A DNA stretch of 64,000 nt, taken from contig NZ_CP136920.1 of the NCBI RefSeq assembly GCF_033100135.1, forward strand, positions 310,001-374,000, in the 5' to 3' direction. The position numbers and the translations under genes are program-made. Origin of the DNA: Rubellicoccus peritrichatus (lineage in GTDB: Bacteria; Verrucomicrobiota; Verrucomicrobiia; Opitutales; Cerasicoccaceae). Below, piece by piece: positions 36,078 through 45,423 of this stretch. The notes beneath the pieces are model-generated. The model was not told the origin of the DNA and made no database searches. It saw only the letters and a list, made by a program, of their open reading frames with translations. How positions within the stretch are numbered: the first letter of the stretch is position 1; each line of letters opens with the position of its first letter.

Positions 36078-37196
36078 ATGCAGGAAGCAGACATAATCGT
36101 TGTTGGAGTTGGGGCCATGGGCAGCTCGGCCCTTTACCATCTATCAAAATCTGGCGCCAATATCATTGGCCTGGAACGTTTTAAACCCGGGCATGACCGA
36201 GGTAGCTCTCACGGAGAATGTCGAATGATCCGAAAGGCTTACTTTGAGCATCCGAACTACATCCCCCTCTTAAATCGTGCCTACGAATTATGGGATGACC
36301 TCAATTCCCAAGTCCCCCAACCCCTCTTTCACCGAACCGGCCTCATCATCTATGGCCCTCCCGAAAGTCCACTTATCGAGGGAATTGACCAAGCCGCCAG
36401 CGAACATGATTTACCTATTGAAAAAATCAACGCAGCAGGTGGACAAGATCGGTTTCCCCATTTGCGCGTTCCGGCAGGAATGACTGGACGCTATGAAGCA
36501 GATGGCGGTTATCTCGAAGTCGAAAACACCATCAGAGCCTATGCCGAGTTGGCTGAAGAAAATGGAGTTACCCTCATCAATAACTGCGAACTCCTCGATT
36601 GGAAAACCATCAAAGACAAGGTACAGCTCGAAACCAGCCAGGGCACTTTCCAGGCGAAAAAGATGATTGTCGCCGGAGGTGCCTGGAATGCAGGCATTCT
36701 GAAACTGCCAAAGATACCCTTCAAGGTTCATCGCGTTATGCAATTCTGGTTCGCATCCAATTCTGACTATACGGCACAAAACGGATTTCCCAGCTTTGCC
36801 TTTTACCTGCCTGAAGGCTTTTACTACGGATTCCCTGGCCTTAATAACGTGATTAAAGTTGCACAGCATGCACCTGGCGCCTTCATGGAAGATCCCGATC
36901 AACTGAACCCAATGCCATTGCCCGAAGAAGTGGCTGCGATCAAAAAAGCAGTTAAAACACTCCTGCCAGACTTACCATCGACTCCAGTTCGACACTCGGC
37001 CTGCATGTATACCATGACACCGGATCAACATTTCCTGATAGATCATCACCCGGAAACAGATAATATTATTATCGCTGGAGGATTCTCCGGACATGGATTT
37101 AAATTCTCTCCGGTTATCGGTGAAATCCTGAGTGAATTATCACTCACCGGACAAACCCGTCATTCGATTGATTTTCTGCGCTGGCGCTGGTCTTGA
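36078..37196 (+). CDS. Sarcosine/N-methyl-L-tryptophan oxidase family flavoprotein
   Basis: 372 residues. DIIVVGVGAMGSSALYHL is the FAD Rossmann motif, then RGSSHGECRMIRKAYFEHPNY, a signature of monomeric sarcosine and SolA-type oxidases. ACMYTMTPDQHFLIDHHP carries Cys309, at the place where these enzymes bind FAD covalently, and FSGHGFKFSPVIGEIL closes the flavin site. The enzyme oxidises N-methyl amino acids to formaldehyde and peroxide. Soluble, cytoplasmic. Whether it is SoxA- or SolA-like cannot be settled by motif. Confidence 0.87.
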   Translation: MQEADIIVVGVGAMGSSALYHLSKSGANIIGLERFKPGHDRGSSHGECRMIRKAYFEHPNYIPLLNRAYELWDDLNSQVPQPLFHRTGLIIYGPPESPLIEGIDQAASEHDLPIEKINAAGGQDRFPHLRVPAGMTGRYEADGGYLEVENTIRAYAELAEENGVTLINNCELLDWKTIKDKVQLETSQGTFQAKKMIVAGGAWNAGILKLPKIPFKVHRVMQFWFASNSDYTAQNGFPSFAFYLPEGFYYGFPGLNNVIKVAQHAPGAFMEDPDQLNPMPLPEEVAAIKKAVKTLLPDLPSTPVRHSACMYTMTPDQHFLIDHHPETDNIIIAGGFSGHGFKFSPVIGEILSELSLTGQTRHSIDFLRWRWS

Positions 37197-37210
37197 AAAG
37201 CAGGTTTCGC

Positions 37211-38761
37211 TCAGGCAATTTCAGCATCAATTGCTCGTTCTTTCTCGATCTCGATCTCTTGAGGTTTCTTACCAATATCCTCGAGATTTAAACCCTTTGT
37301 CTCAATGGCGAATATGAAGGTCACAACAGCCCCAAGGACAAAAATGCCCACTAAACCATAAAGTAATATTGAGGTGCCGATGACTTTGAGCAAAACAGGA
37401 AACAGGAAAGCTGTCAGCACTGCACCAATCTTCGCGAAGGATGCAGCAAAACCCGCCCCCATCCCGCGAACGTGGGTTGGAAAAACTTCACCTGCCAGTA
37501 AATAGGTCATGGCATTCGGGCCAAGATTGGTCATGAAAAAGAAAAGTGTAAAACCAACCATAAGCAGCGGCATATTATTACTGCCATCAGCCCGAACAGA
37601 AAGAGCTGCCAGTAACAGGCCAATTGCACAGCCTATAAAGCCCAATATTTGTAATTTGATACGCCCCACTTTATCGACCAAAAGAATTGCCCCAATGATC
37701 CCAATAAAGAAGAAGATATCCATAATGGCTGATCCTTCGGCCGCGAGCATATCATTATTGATTACATCAAGCAAACCATGCTCAGTAGCTTTTGCCCCAA
37801 TCATCGCAGCCAGAATCGTTGGTGTAAAAATACCAATACCGTAGGTGCCAAGATCCTGCAAAAACCAGGGAACTGAAGCCAAAATCGTAGCCTTCCGATT
37901 ATCCTTATTGAAAAGAGCAGCGTAGTTCGATTTAGGCTTCTTATGTTCATGCCCCTTATGTGGACTATGAAGATGTATCCTCTTAGGATATATCGGATGG
38001 CGCTTGAGGAGTCTCGCGGTTGTTTTCTCCGCTTTCTCGATATGCCCTTTCGAAACCTGCCAATGGGCACTCTCAGTGACAAAGAAGCGACCGATAATCA
38101 CGAATATCGCAGGAATAATTGCAGTTGCGTACATCCATCTCCAGGCTTCGACCTCCTGCACTTCGCGCAAAATCAATATTCCAATGCCCGTTCCAAAGAA
38201 CGCACCCACAGCCTGAAAGGCAAACGCTCCCAAAACCAGGCGCCCACGCATCTTGGTCGGAATACTCTCAGAGATAACAAGATGCGCAGTTGGATAGTCA
38301 CACCCGAGAGCAACACCGGCCCCGAAAAGAAAAATAACAAGTAGAACAAAATTCGGGCTGAAAGTCAGTGCAGTCAGAAAAACGGTAAAAATGATCATCT
38401 CGATGATGAACATCTTTTTGCGCCCGAAGAAATCCGCCAAACCACCCAAGGCACTGGCCCCAACCAGAATGCCGGCTAGGGTGGCAGCAGTCACGAAACC
38501 CATATCGGTGGGTTTCAATTTAAATTCCAGTGAAATAAGCGGAAGCGCAACCCCTGTCATGAAAACAAGCATCCCTTCGAAAAACTTGCCTGCGCATGCC
38601 AGAGCAAAGATACGCCATTGCATGGATGTCATTGGAACCAACGAAGTCGCCGTCCCATCCGGCCAAACGGGAGCCTCATCAATGTACTCCTGAACCGTCT
38701 TGCGTTTCAGCCCGGTCACCATTGAAGCATTTGCATCGTCACTGTATTCTTCTGCTGACAT
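37211..38761 (-). CDS. MFS transporter, sugar/organic-acid porter type
   Basis: About 516 residues from ATG 38761 (MSAEEYSDD); a GTG at 38809 would add 16. Twelve membrane helices are evident from the hydrophobicity. The loop GGLADFFGRKKMFII and the later RGRLVLGAFAF fit the GX3(D/E)(R/K)XG[R/K][R/K] pattern of the major facilitator superfamily. The MTSMQWRIFALACAGKFFEGM start and the long acidic N-terminal tail resemble metabolite:H+ symporters (MhpT/sugar-type). The central loop is His-rich (HLHSPHKGHEHKKPK), which could bind metal. Substrate unknown. Confidence 0.85.
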   Translation of the reverse strand: MSAEEYSDDANASMVTGLKRKTVQEYIDEAPVWPDGTATSLVPMTSMQWRIFALACAGKFFEGMLVFMTGVALPLISLEFKLKPTDMGFVTAATLAGILVGASALGGLADFFGRKKMFIIEMIIFTVFLTALTFSPNFVLLVIFLFGAGVALGCDYPTAHLVISESIPTKMRGRLVLGAFAFQAVGAFFGTGIGILILREVQEVEAWRWMYATAIIPAIFVIIGRFFVTESAHWQVSKGHIEKAEKTTARLLKRHPIYPKRIHLHSPHKGHEHKKPKSNYAALFNKDNRKATILASVPWFLQDLGTYGIGIFTPTILAAMIGAKATEHGLLDVINNDMLAAEGSAIMDIFFFIGIIGAILLVDKVGRIKLQILGFIGCAIGLLLAALSVRADGSNNMPLLMVGFTLFFFMTNLGPNAMTYLLAGEVFPTHVRGMGAGFAASFAKIGAVLTAFLFPVLLKVIGTSILLYGLVGIFVLGAVVTFIFAIETKGLNLEDIGKKPQEIEIEKERAIDAEIA

Positions 38762-38888
38762 AGTATAAGGCCATGGACAGGCCTGAGTAGTAGAAGCCCA
38801 TTCAATCACTTTGATAAAGAGCTACCGTCAAATGCTTTCTCCTTTTGTTACGGCCTTTTCACAAAGCCACGCGAAGAGAAAACCGCCT

Positions 38889-39977
38889 CTAGATCCACTT
38901 CTGTTTCCTAAACCATATCAGGAATGAAAAGAAAATAACAGCCATGAAGAGAAGACAGGCGGGATAGCCATAGTGCCAATAAAGCTCCGGCATATTCCAC
39001 CAGCTCACCTCGTGATTGAAATTCATCCCATAAACACCAGCGATAAAAGTAAGCGGCAGGAAGAGTGTGGCGATTATAGTAAGGACTTTCATCACTCTGT
39101 TGATTTTGTGCTCCTGCTCGGCATGGTAGAATTCCTGCATGTTTTGCATCACCAATCGTGAATGCTCAACACGCTCGGCAGCTCGACGTGCGTAATCAGC
39201 CAGATCGCGAAAGTAATAATGATCGCCATCGCTAATAATCGGATGGTCAAGCAGATCCAAACGGTTTGCGTTATCCCGCATTGGCAAGACAATACGCAAC
39301 ATCATCAGAATCGCCCGCTTCTTACGGTAAATAGTCTCAATCGTGACATCCTCGGATTCTTCCAGCATCGCCTCCTCAATCTCCACAATATCCGCCTCCA
39401 GAGCATCAAGGATGTTCATGAGGAAATCATTTTTCACATCCGACAGGGAAAAGAGCAAATAGGCCGCACCACTTTTCCTGAGCTTTGAGGGTGAATTCTG
39501 TAAACGCTTCTCAACAGTGGCAAATAGTGGTTCATCACCCTCCTGAACCGAAAGCAGAAAGCCATTGCCGACAAAGTAAGATATCTGCTCAACAAAAATT
39601 GATTTATGATCGTCAGAGAGCATAGCGGCACGGGAGACAAGAAAGAGATTGTCTCCAAACTCCTCAAATTTCGGACGCGCATCCGCACTGAGCACATCTT
39701 CGATGGCCAGTCCATGCATACCAAGCCGCTCGCAAATCGTTTTTATTTTTGCACCATCATGGATACCAGTAATATGGATCCATGTCATTGCACGCTTACC
39801 CACTTCATCGAGGGCTTCCTCCGGACTGCACTTATCCTTCCGCACAATTGAATCCACTCCGTAGCTAATGACACGAATATCACACTCGCCCTGGTGACCA
39901 TCCGAAATCTTCACCAATTCACCTGGAGGCAGACCTTTACCACGATGGTAGAGCTTTTCGCGTGTGACGACTTTCAT
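38889..39977 (-). CDS. corA: Magnesium/cobalt transporter CorA
   Basis: 362 residues. The cytosolic alpha/beta and long-helix domain is followed by two membrane helices, the first ending in the selectivity motif YGMN (GMN 317-319) and the second ending in a basic tail (FRKQKWI). CorA forms a pentamer that takes up Mg2+ and Co2+. It is oriented as the MFS gene beside it, with 127 bases between. Confidence 0.95.
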   Translation of the reverse strand: MKVVTREKLYHRGKGLPPGELVKISDGHQGECDIRVISYGVDSIVRKDKCSPEEALDEVGKRAMTWIHITGIHDGAKIKTICERLGMHGLAIEDVLSADARPKFEEFGDNLFLVSRAAMLSDDHKSIFVEQISYFVGNGFLLSVQEGDEPLFATVEKRLQNSPSKLRKSGAAYLLFSLSDVKNDFLMNILDALEADIVEIEEAMLEESEDVTIETIYRKKRAILMMLRIVLPMRDNANRLDLLDHPIISDGDHYYFRDLADYARRAAERVEHSRLVMQNMQEFYHAEQEHKINRVMKVLTIIATLFLPLTFIAGVYGMNFNHEVSWWNMPELYWHYGYPACLLFMAVIFFSFLIWFRKQKWI

Positions 39978-40097
39978 ATGCTTACCATCAGGTTAAGCGG
40001 GAAAAGTCGGAAATTTTCAAAGCAAATTCACAGGATATTGCAAAAATGTAACCAGCTCTTCGCGTAAAGCGACTGCTTTAGCCAACACCACTCGGCT

Positions 40098-43000
40098 TCA
40101 ATCCGGCTGAACAATTTCAACGTCAAAAAACACTGGGGCATCCACACCACCCTCCCAACTGTAGGAAAGCTCAGTCTCTCCTGAGCCAGCAGTAAAGCGA
40201 CCGTTTGGCACATTGTTCCAATTGAGGAAATCATAACTGTAACGCACTTGGTAAGTTACCCCTGGAACAACCGGCCAAGCCAGAGATACATTTCCTGACG
40301 GCATTTCCGGCTGCTCCGGTCGGGCAATAAAACCACGATCCGGATCAAGACGATCCAATGTCCCATCACTGTTGACATCCCGCACCGCGGCTACCGGAAG
40401 GGCCAGAAACTCATTAGGATCCAGATTATTGTCGCCATTTCCAACTGGGGCCTGTGCACCAAGCAGACCTGCATCTGCCGTCTGATAGGCCACGGCTGCA
40501 ATATAAACAGTTTGAGGAAGCGAACCAAAGACTTCAACCAGATCGATGACCCCCTCAAGGCGACCACCACCAGTGGAAGCACGCCAGACTTCCGTCGCTC
40601 CTGTCGTATTAAACCAAGCTGCATAGCTGTTGACGGACTCAGCCGCCAGAAAAGGCTTACCATCCGGCTGGGCGGATAAACCAGCCTTGTCCCACACCTG
40701 AGCTACAGATGCAGATGGTTCAAGGGTATCGGTCACAAAAATAAAATGATCATTGTCGCCACCGGTGGGTGTCCATGTCGCCACATAAAGGAGCGTCCCA
40801 CGCAGAGCTGTAAACAAACGCATCCCAGGATCCAATAGAAGATAGCCGCTCGGCTCACTTGATTCCCCAAGACTAAACGAAGGCGGCGCAACATGAGTCC
40901 TGACTGAAACAACAGAACTCGGCATTGAGAAACCACCGGCATTGCCTGCCGTAACAGCATAGTTAAAGTTCGTATCGGGTGCCAATCCCGTGTCTGTATA
41001 TCCCGGAGTCCCAAGCTGAGCGATTTCCACACCACCTCTCAATAAGCGATACTCCGTCGCCCCGGCAGATCCATCCCAACTCAGTTCAATAGACGTCGCC
41101 GAAAGAGCGACTGCACTCAACCCTGTCGGGACGTCAGGAGCGGCAGGCGCGGGCGGTGTTGTTGCAGAAACGCCATCAGTCAATGTTGAATCTCCCTGAC
41201 TGTTGTAAGCCTGAATCGCATATTGATACGTGGTGTCACCAGACAGCCCAGTGTCGCTGTATGCCGTTCCACTAACCGAGGCAATCTCAACGCTATCACG
41301 GAATATACGATATCCTTGAGCGAATTCTGCGGCAGTCCAACTCAGATCAATTGTTGAACTTGACCTGGCCATCGCGGTCAGATTGGTGGGACTTCCCGGA
41401 GAGTCTGTCACTGCTCCATCATCTTCAACAAACACATGTTGAATTTCAGACTTATGAACATTGCCCTTCGTATCAGTTGCTTCGACATAGTAATCCAAGA
41501 GCTTGTCGCGGAAAGCTGGCAAAACAGCATTTGTTATCTTTGCATAATAGTAATCAGCCAGCTCAGGTGGTTCGATAAAGTAGTTGATCTGTCCATTATT
41601 TGCTGCCGCATTTAAAGCAGATTGAGTTGCAGGTAATTCACGTTGTGTCATGGGTACGGTAATCCAATCACCGACATCACTCCCTCCTCCATAAGTCTCA
41701 TTCTGATTATTTGAAAGAGGATTGATTCCATCCGCATCGACACGAATCTTGAGATTCACAGAAGTAAGCCCTGAGACATCATAAGCGTGCGTCCAGATGT
41801 AAAACTCTGAAGGCATCTTTTTAAGATAACTCGTATCACCGCCTGGAATACTGTTGAACCAGCCAAAAGTGTAAGCCCCGGGATTGTAAGGGAAGCGCTG
41901 CGGCTTAAGAACACTTGGCGAAGTCCGATCATTGGCACGACGCTCTTCAGTCATCCATGATTGAAGGCGTTGAATGGCCCGCGTCGTTGCCAAGGCAGGC
42001 TTAACCTCATCATCGTTTCCAAGCCCTCCATAATAATTGAAGCCGGAGTCCAATCCTGTGAGGTAGATATGCCAGGCCAGCTCCACATCATTGGGAGAAG
42101 TGTAAGTGCCATCCCAATCATAAGGCGCCTGAATCTTCCATGCCTCAACACTGCCACCTTCATCACGAAGAATCTGCTCTGCTGTCTCGACCCAGTTTGC
42201 ACCTGTAATCACAGGAGCCCAACTCCAGAACTTAAGTGCAAAACCGGGCGTTTCCATATCAACGACGGTTCCCGGGTAACGTAATTCGGGAGAAGCAGCA
42301 ACAGGAGGCTCAATCCATTTCAAAAAGTAAGGCGAACCGTAATCACTTTCGGGAAAGATCCAGGCACCATCTTCAATATGAGCTACGGGAGCACTCGCCC
42401 CATGAGCATCAACAAAATCCTGAGGCGATGTAGGGTTGTATCCAGCGCTGGCAGATTCACCAAACAACTGAGGTGTTGCCTCGAACCACGAACTGGAACC
42501 GCCGCCCCAGGCATTGTCACCATCTGTCGCAGGCATGACGAGAACCGGGCGGCTGGAGTCATTGGCAAAAGGTGAAATAAACTGTCCAATCTTACCAGTG
42601 CCTTCATTGGCATAACCATAACGATAACTAAGGACATCATCAGACGGAACCATCACAATAGTTGATTCCTCACCGGTTTCCGGATTGACGTATTTGGACT
42701 TATGCAACTGGTAGGCGTAAGGTGCAACATTCCAGGCGGCATTTCCGGGATTAGGTTCACTATACCACCAACCATTATCTGGTGATGGTCCCAGCAAATC
42801 TGAACGATTCGGAGGACTGGAAAAAATTCCGTATTGATTATTATCCAGGTCAAACTGATCAAAGTAAGTTGGGCAAGTCCGGCTAAGGTGATGACTCGCT
42901 ACGATAACCCACTCGTAACCTTCTTCGACAAGCACATCAACAATGTGGCGGGAGAACGCCATCTCTGTTGGGAAAAATCCCTTTGAGTGATCGGAGAGAT

Positions 43001-43595
43001 CCGAACTTCCACCCCAGGCTTTCCACCAGGCTTGTTTAAATATCTGGATCTCCTTGCGCAGTACTGCCTTCGGTAGAAGCGGGCCCAAAGAGTGATGATA
43101 AGTAAAACCGACAAGATCAATTCGCGGAGCACCAGCCGTAGTTGTCCACTGGCGTGCTTCCCGGTTGCCTCCATTCCAGTTGTTACCATAACCCAGTTGG
43201 CCAAGCGCTCCCAGTTGTCTGACATTATCTATCAGCGATCCGGAATAGCTCATGGCAAAACCACCACGTTGATCGATGTTTGCAACAGAATTGCGCGGCC
43301 CGCTTTGATATGCGTTGCGCCGGTCATCAAGCCCAAAGATATCTCCAAGATTATTCTCCGGATGCTGTGCATTTGATCCGGTATAGGAACGGTTGTTTTT
43401 CAATACAATTGAGTCCCATACATATTCCACGCGATTATTCTGATCACCATTCGTGTTCCATTCCGGCCAGTAAGTAGGCTGGTGATTATGCCAGAAGCGA
43501 CTGACATAAACGTTACTATTGGCACAGACTCCATGAACGCCGAGCAGGACAAAGCTCATTACCTGGAAAATGTAAAAGTGAAGCGAACGGGGCAT
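40098..43595 (-). CDS. Exported GH57-like glycoside hydrolase with two fibronectin III domains
   Basis: 1165 residues. Signal peptide to about 25. FWHNHQPTYWPEW (the HNHQP of GH57) opens the catalytic part. FFPTEMAFSRHI carries the likely nucleophile Glu, and MPATDGDNAWGGG a likely acid Asp. Two Fn3 repeats follow at about 745-825 (PTNLTAMARSSSTIDLSW, TTYQYAIQAYN) and 828-905 (PTGLSAVALSATSIELSW). Then come an unassigned region and an EF-hand-like loop VNSDGTLDRLDPDRGF. The end has GVTYQVRYSYDFLNW. GH57 enzymes are alpha-glucan hydrolases or transferases, but the N-terminal domain is divergent, so the substrate is unsure. Confidence 0.8.
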   Translation of the reverse strand: MPRSLHFYIFQVMSFVLLGVHGVCANSNVYVSRFWHNHQPTYWPEWNTNGDQNNRVEYVWDSIVLKNNRSYTGSNAQHPENNLGDIFGLDDRRNAYQSGPRNSVANIDQRGGFAMSYSGSLIDNVRQLGALGQLGYGNNWNGGNREARQWTTTAGAPRIDLVGFTYHHSLGPLLPKAVLRKEIQIFKQAWWKAWGGSSDLSDHSKGFFPTEMAFSRHIVDVLVEEGYEWVIVASHHLSRTCPTYFDQFDLDNNQYGIFSSPPNRSDLLGPSPDNGWWYSEPNPGNAAWNVAPYAYQLHKSKYVNPETGEESTIVMVPSDDVLSYRYGYANEGTGKIGQFISPFANDSSRPVLVMPATDGDNAWGGGSSSWFEATPQLFGESASAGYNPTSPQDFVDAHGASAPVAHIEDGAWIFPESDYGSPYFLKWIEPPVAASPELRYPGTVVDMETPGFALKFWSWAPVITGANWVETAEQILRDEGGSVEAWKIQAPYDWDGTYTSPNDVELAWHIYLTGLDSGFNYYGGLGNDDEVKPALATTRAIQRLQSWMTEERRANDRTSPSVLKPQRFPYNPGAYTFGWFNSIPGGDTSYLKKMPSEFYIWTHAYDVSGLTSVNLKIRVDADGINPLSNNQNETYGGGSDVGDWITVPMTQRELPATQSALNAAANNGQINYFIEPPELADYYYAKITNAVLPAFRDKLLDYYVEATDTKGNVHKSEIQHVFVEDDGAVTDSPGSPTNLTAMARSSSTIDLSWTAAEFAQGYRIFRDSVEIASVSGTAYSDTGLSGDTTYQYAIQAYNSQGDSTLTDGVSATTPPAPAAPDVPTGLSAVALSATSIELSWDGSAGATEYRLLRGGVEIAQLGTPGYTDTGLAPDTNFNYAVTAGNAGGFSMPSSVVSVRTHVAPPSFSLGESSEPSGYLLLDPGMRLFTALRGTLLYVATWTPTGGDNDHFIFVTDTLEPSASVAQVWDKAGLSAQPDGKPFLAAESVNSYAAWFNTTGATEVWRASTGGGRLEGVIDLVEVFGSLPQTVYIAAVAYQTADAGLLGAQAPVGNGDNNLDPNEFLALPVAAVRDVNSDGTLDRLDPDRGFIARPEQPEMPSGNVSLAWPVVPGVTYQVRYSYDFLNWNNVPNGRFTAGSGETELSYSWEGGVDAPVFFDVEIVQPD

Positions 43596-43684
43596 CTCCT
43601 ATAATAAAGGCGATGCTTGTCGATTCAGCAAAAAGAAGCCTGCTTTACGGTTGAGCAGCAGAAAAACAATCCAGCGCATCTATG

Positions 43685-44554
43685 TCACAAGCTGGGCATA
43701 AAGACAGAGGCCCGTCCAAGCACCAGATCAGTTTCGGGATGACGAATCTCACACGCAGCCCAATTATCCAAACCACCAAAACTTCTTTGTTGATTGAGAT
43801 AATTCCGGGCAAAACGCCGGGCTTCATCACGGTAATTCACCAATCCCGAATCTTTCATTGACCAGCGAAAGATCAAGGTATCTTCAGCCAATTCAAAATC
43901 CACACTCTCATAATAGAGGTAACACCATTTCTTGAAATCACTCAGGAATTCAGATTCCGAAAAACTGCTCTCAGCATCCTCCTGCAATACCTCACTGCGA
44001 TTGCGAGACAGTGGAATCAACTCAAGCTTTCCCTGATAATAATCCTGAAACCATGCCTCAAGATTGGTATGACTTGCCGGAATGGTTACATTGATATCCG
44101 CGATAACACCTGAGATCAGTTCAGGATTGGATAGAGACTCGACTCGAATCGTTGAGCCTCGAACGAGATCGATGTGGCCAAAACTTTGTCCATTGAAAAT
44201 AATTTCGATGTGATTCTCGGTTTCCAAAATCAACTCCTTCGGCCAGTAACGTGACTTTGAGGCAAGCTCTGAAAAAGTAACCTTGGGCGGAGGCGGAGGC
44301 TCCGCCGGCTCCTCCACCATTGGCTCAACCTCCGGAATAACTTCGACAACCTCCACTGGAGGCTTTGGAGGTTCAACTGGCATTTTCTCCTGAATTCCAA
44401 TGAGTTGTCTTACAGTGGCAGCCGACTCAGAATCATCGTCACTGATTGCCCAATAGACAACTCCAATAATCGTGAGTGTGAGCGAAACGAACAATAGGCA
44501 CACAACAAGCACTGCTTGTTGTTCCGGCCGTAATCTCGTTCTCTTTTCTGACAT
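43685..44554 (-). CDS. Membrane-anchored hypothetical protein with Pro/Glu linker
   Basis: 289 residues. One membrane helix (about 15-36, VLVVCLLFVSLTLTIIGVVYW), then a Pro/Glu/Val-rich stretch (about 57-90) resembling linkers of TonB- or ExbD-like proteins. A C-terminal mixed domain (FSELASKSRYWPKELILETENH) follows. No TonB C-terminal box is visible. It ends 90 bases upstream of the GH57 gene on the same strand. Confidence 0.55.
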   Translation of the reverse strand: MSEKRTRLRPEQQAVLVVCLLFVSLTLTIIGVVYWAISDDDSESAATVRQLIGIQEKMPVEPPKPPVEVVEVIPEVEPMVEEPAEPPPPPKVTFSELASKSRYWPKELILETENHIEIIFNGQSFGHIDLVRGSTIRVESLSNPELISGVIADINVTIPASHTNLEAWFQDYYQGKLELIPLSRNRSEVLQEDAESSFSESEFLSDFKKWCYLYYESVDFELAEDTLIFRWSMKDSGLVNYRDEARRFARNYLNQQRSFGGLDNWAACEIRHPETDLVLGRASVFMPSL

Positions 44555-44668
44555 ACTGAATCAGTCATAATGACCAGCCCCACGTTCAGATCAAAAAGAA
44601 AATCAGACAAACAAGCGATTCCCTATCAAAAGCAACGCATTATACGTTTACTATAATACGGGAAACAG

Positions 44669-45301
44669 CTATCCGACATATTCCGTCGACCATTTTTCAG
44701 GGCCTATGATTTGAGCCAGCACCTTAGTCCCCGCATCGGCGCTATTTAAGCTACAAACATGTGGCCTGTCCCCTGAATAAGTGACAATCCAACCCTCCGC
44801 GGGCGAAGGACAATCAATACGGCATGCAATCACAATATTATCGGGCAAAAGGTGGCGCATAACAAACCCCTTCCCGCTCAACACCTGCAAGACCACGTCA
44901 ACACCAGCACCGTCATCAGTTCGATGAATATGAAAGCGATCAAAGCCCTTATAATTTGCACGCGCCTGCGCCGACCAAAGTGCCGGGTAATGAGAATCAT
45001 CTGGTAACATATGTGTCTCCAACGCTCCACCATTATCAACATGAGGCTCACGCCCAGCTTCCCGAATGGATTCCAAAATCCGATCACGTGTTAGCAAAAA
45101 ATAAGTTTTAAGCGCCTCAGTATCTTCATCATTCAACTCTGCCTGAGATAACAGATCACGTATTCTTTCAGGTGTGTCCGACAGATCCAAAGGCCATATC
45201 TTTGCGCCGACCTGCGAAAGTATCTTATTAATCTCGGGCAAGGTCGTCAGGACCTCAACCATTTCACTGTGAGTCAAAATGAGCGGTGGGGCAATCTGCA
45301 T
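44669..45301 (-). CDS. Hypothetical soluble protein
   Basis: 210 residues without signal peptide. The N-terminal half is helical (LTTLPEINKILSQVGAKIWPLDL); the second half has strand-like runs (GVDVVLQVLSG, VIACRIDCPSPAEGWIVTYSGD). Five His residues lie between about 100 and 140 (HVDNGGALETHMLPDDSH, FHIHRT), which might bind a metal. No family recognised. It is upstream of the Pro-linker gene in the same direction. Confidence 0.6.
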   Translation of the reverse strand: MQIAPPLILTHSEMVEVLTTLPEINKILSQVGAKIWPLDLSDTPERIRDLLSQAELNDEDTEALKTYFLLTRDRILESIREAGREPHVDNGGALETHMLPDDSHYPALWSAQARANYKGFDRFHIHRTDDGAGVDVVLQVLSGKGFVMRHLLPDNIVIACRIDCPSPAEGWIVTYSGDRPHVCSLNSADAGTKVLAQIIGPEKWSTEYVG

Positions 45302-45423
45302 TCATCTAAAAACATATACATTGCGCAGAACAATGCAACTCTATGTCCAAGAAAGAATTGTTTTGATTCTGGTAACTTAATTAACAGCAAATGACATCTG
45401 CAATCCGAAGCAATATGATACGC

